Positions 30,671 through 31,161 of a stretch of 31,161 nt of DNA are shown here, in pieces. Below the pieces are notes generated by a model. That model was not told the DNA's origin. It ran no database searches and worked only from the letters and a program-made list of their open reading frames with translations. The position numbers and the translations under genes are program-made. This DNA is from Chlamydomonas sphaeroides (lineage: Eukaryota > Chlorophyta > Chlorophyceae > Chlamydomonadales > Chlamydomonadaceae): the NCBI GenBank assembly GCA_001662425.1, contig BDDC01001209.1:1-31161 (forward strand), written 5' to 3'. The first letter of the stretch is position 1. Each line of letters starts with the position of its first letter.

Positions 30671-31161
30671 ATGGGCGGGCTTGCCCGTGCAGGCGAGGCG
30701 TGGGCGTCGGTCGGGGCGCTTCCGCTCCTGCCGCTCCTGCTGACGTTCATAGCAGCGGTTCCCCTGGCGACGGCACAGGGAGCGAGGGTGAGTGCTGCAC
30801 CGTCCTGGCTTGTACGCACATGCCCCTGGATAAAGACGCACCCGCTGCCTCGCAGCCTCCCCCTCCGCCGTCCCCGCTCCCGCCGAGCCCCGAGCCACCG
30901 TCCCCGCTGCCTCCAAGCCCACAACCTCCGTCGCCCTTCCCGCCCAGCCCTCTGCCGCCCTCGCCCCGTCCCCCCAGCCCGTTGCCGCCCTCCCCACACC
31001 CTCCTAGTCCCTCCCCGCCGCCCTCTCCGCCGCCTCCCAGCCCTTCTCCGCCTCCATCGCCCCAGCCGCCCAGTCCCGCCCCACCCTCTCCTCCACCACC
31101 CAGCCCCTTCCCACCCTCCCCCTTCCCTCCCAACCCCCTCCCGCCTTCCCCCTCCCCTCCC
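30671..31161 (+). CDS. Secreted proline-rich (SPxPP)n hydroxyproline-rich glycoprotein, 5' part only
   Basis: Exon 1 (30671-30787) encodes 39 residues with a textbook signal peptide: a hydrophobic core (ALPLLPLLLTFIAAV) and an Ala-x-Ala type end (PLATAQG). After a short intron (GTGAGT donor at 30788), exon 2 starts at 30856 in phase 0 and stays open to the window end. It is almost wholly a Ser-Pro-x-Pro-Pro pentapeptide array whose x varies (L, E, Q, F, R, H, S, A, P). Such arrays are the hydroxylated, arabinosylated rods of volvocine cell-wall and extracellular-matrix proteins such as pherophorins, VSP/GP-type wall proteins and wall lectins. The globular domain that would name it lies outside the window. 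Confidence 0.8.
   Translation, partial: MGGLARAGEAWASVGALPLLPLLLTFIAAVPLATAQGARVSAAPSWLVRTCPWIKTHPLPRSLPLRRPRSRRAPSHRPRCLQAHNLRRPSRPALCRPRPVPPARCRPPHTLLVPPRRPLRRLPALLRLHRPSRPVPPHPLLHHPAPSHPPPSLPTPSRLPPPL
30856..31161 (+). repeat. Coding SPxPP pentapeptide minisatellite
   Basis: Roughly 15-bp units of CCNAGCCCNNNCCNCCN type encode Ser-Pro-x-Pro-Pro. Unit length slips in places (SPPPSPPPPSP), and near the end one Ser is replaced by Asn (PPNPLPP). The coding strand is C-rich and nearly free of G in the later part, and the array continues past the window. Confidence 0.85.

Noticed and set aside
30747..31133. Minus-strand Gly-rich frame (GGxGEGG repeats)
   Set aside because: Exact reverse complement of the SPxPP array. 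The + strand has a signal peptide and a phase-correct intron, so that is the coding strand.
1..31161. CRISPR array, prokaryotic operon or intact transposon
   Set aside because: No regularly spaced repeats, no transposase or reverse-transcriptase reading frame, and no terminal repeats were seen. The gene structure is clearly eukaryotic.

Overview
The window is nuclear DNA of a volvocine green alga (Chlamydomonas/Gonium/Volvox relatives). It is GC-rich, its genes are split by many short introns (mostly GTGAG/GTGCG donors and pyrimidine-CAG acceptors), and TGTAA-type polyadenylation signals follow several genes. The gene content also fits: a VIPP1-family gene next to DGD1, and an (SPxPP)n hydroxyproline-rich glycoprotein. 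I recall that C. reinhardtii DGD1 and VIPP1 carry adjacent chromosome 13 identifiers, so this looks like the syntenic locus. I cannot name the species. All gene models were built by hand from frame and phase continuity and splice signals.

Layout: (1) 1-1622, no supported gene, with a GGGGCC hexamer run and a TATA-containing palindrome. (2) 1623-9488, + strand, a 30-exon gene for a protein of about 941 residues. It fuses a dithiol glutaredoxin, a membrane DUF4395 domain, a TehA/SLAC1-family anion channel or transporter, and a hemerythrin-like domain with a conserved-looking tail. (3) 10929-16785, + strand, a 16-exon gene for a protein of about 996 residues with many membrane segments and a C-terminal RING-H2 finger. 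(4) 16786-20210, 3' regions of two convergent genes. (5) 20211-24687, - strand, DGD1 (digalactosyldiacylglycerol synthase), 11 exons, about 880 residues. (6) 24969-26976, + strand, VIPP1-family protein, 8 exons, 287 residues. Only 281 bp separate the VIPP1 and DGD1 start codons. (7) 29069-30264, - strand, a three-exon gene for an unrecognised 189-residue protein with an organelle-presequence-like N terminus. (8) 30671 to the window end, + strand, the 5' part of a secreted proline-rich cell-wall-type glycoprotein.

How they relate: DGD1 makes the galactolipid DGDG, and VIPP1 remodels thylakoid and inner-envelope membranes, so the divergent pair joins lipid supply with membrane shaping. The four-domain channel is the most unusual item. 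Its parts suggest an anion (or sulfite/organic acid) channel with thiol-redox and oxygen/iron/NO-responsive modules in one chain. That function is inference; the domain order is read from the sequence.
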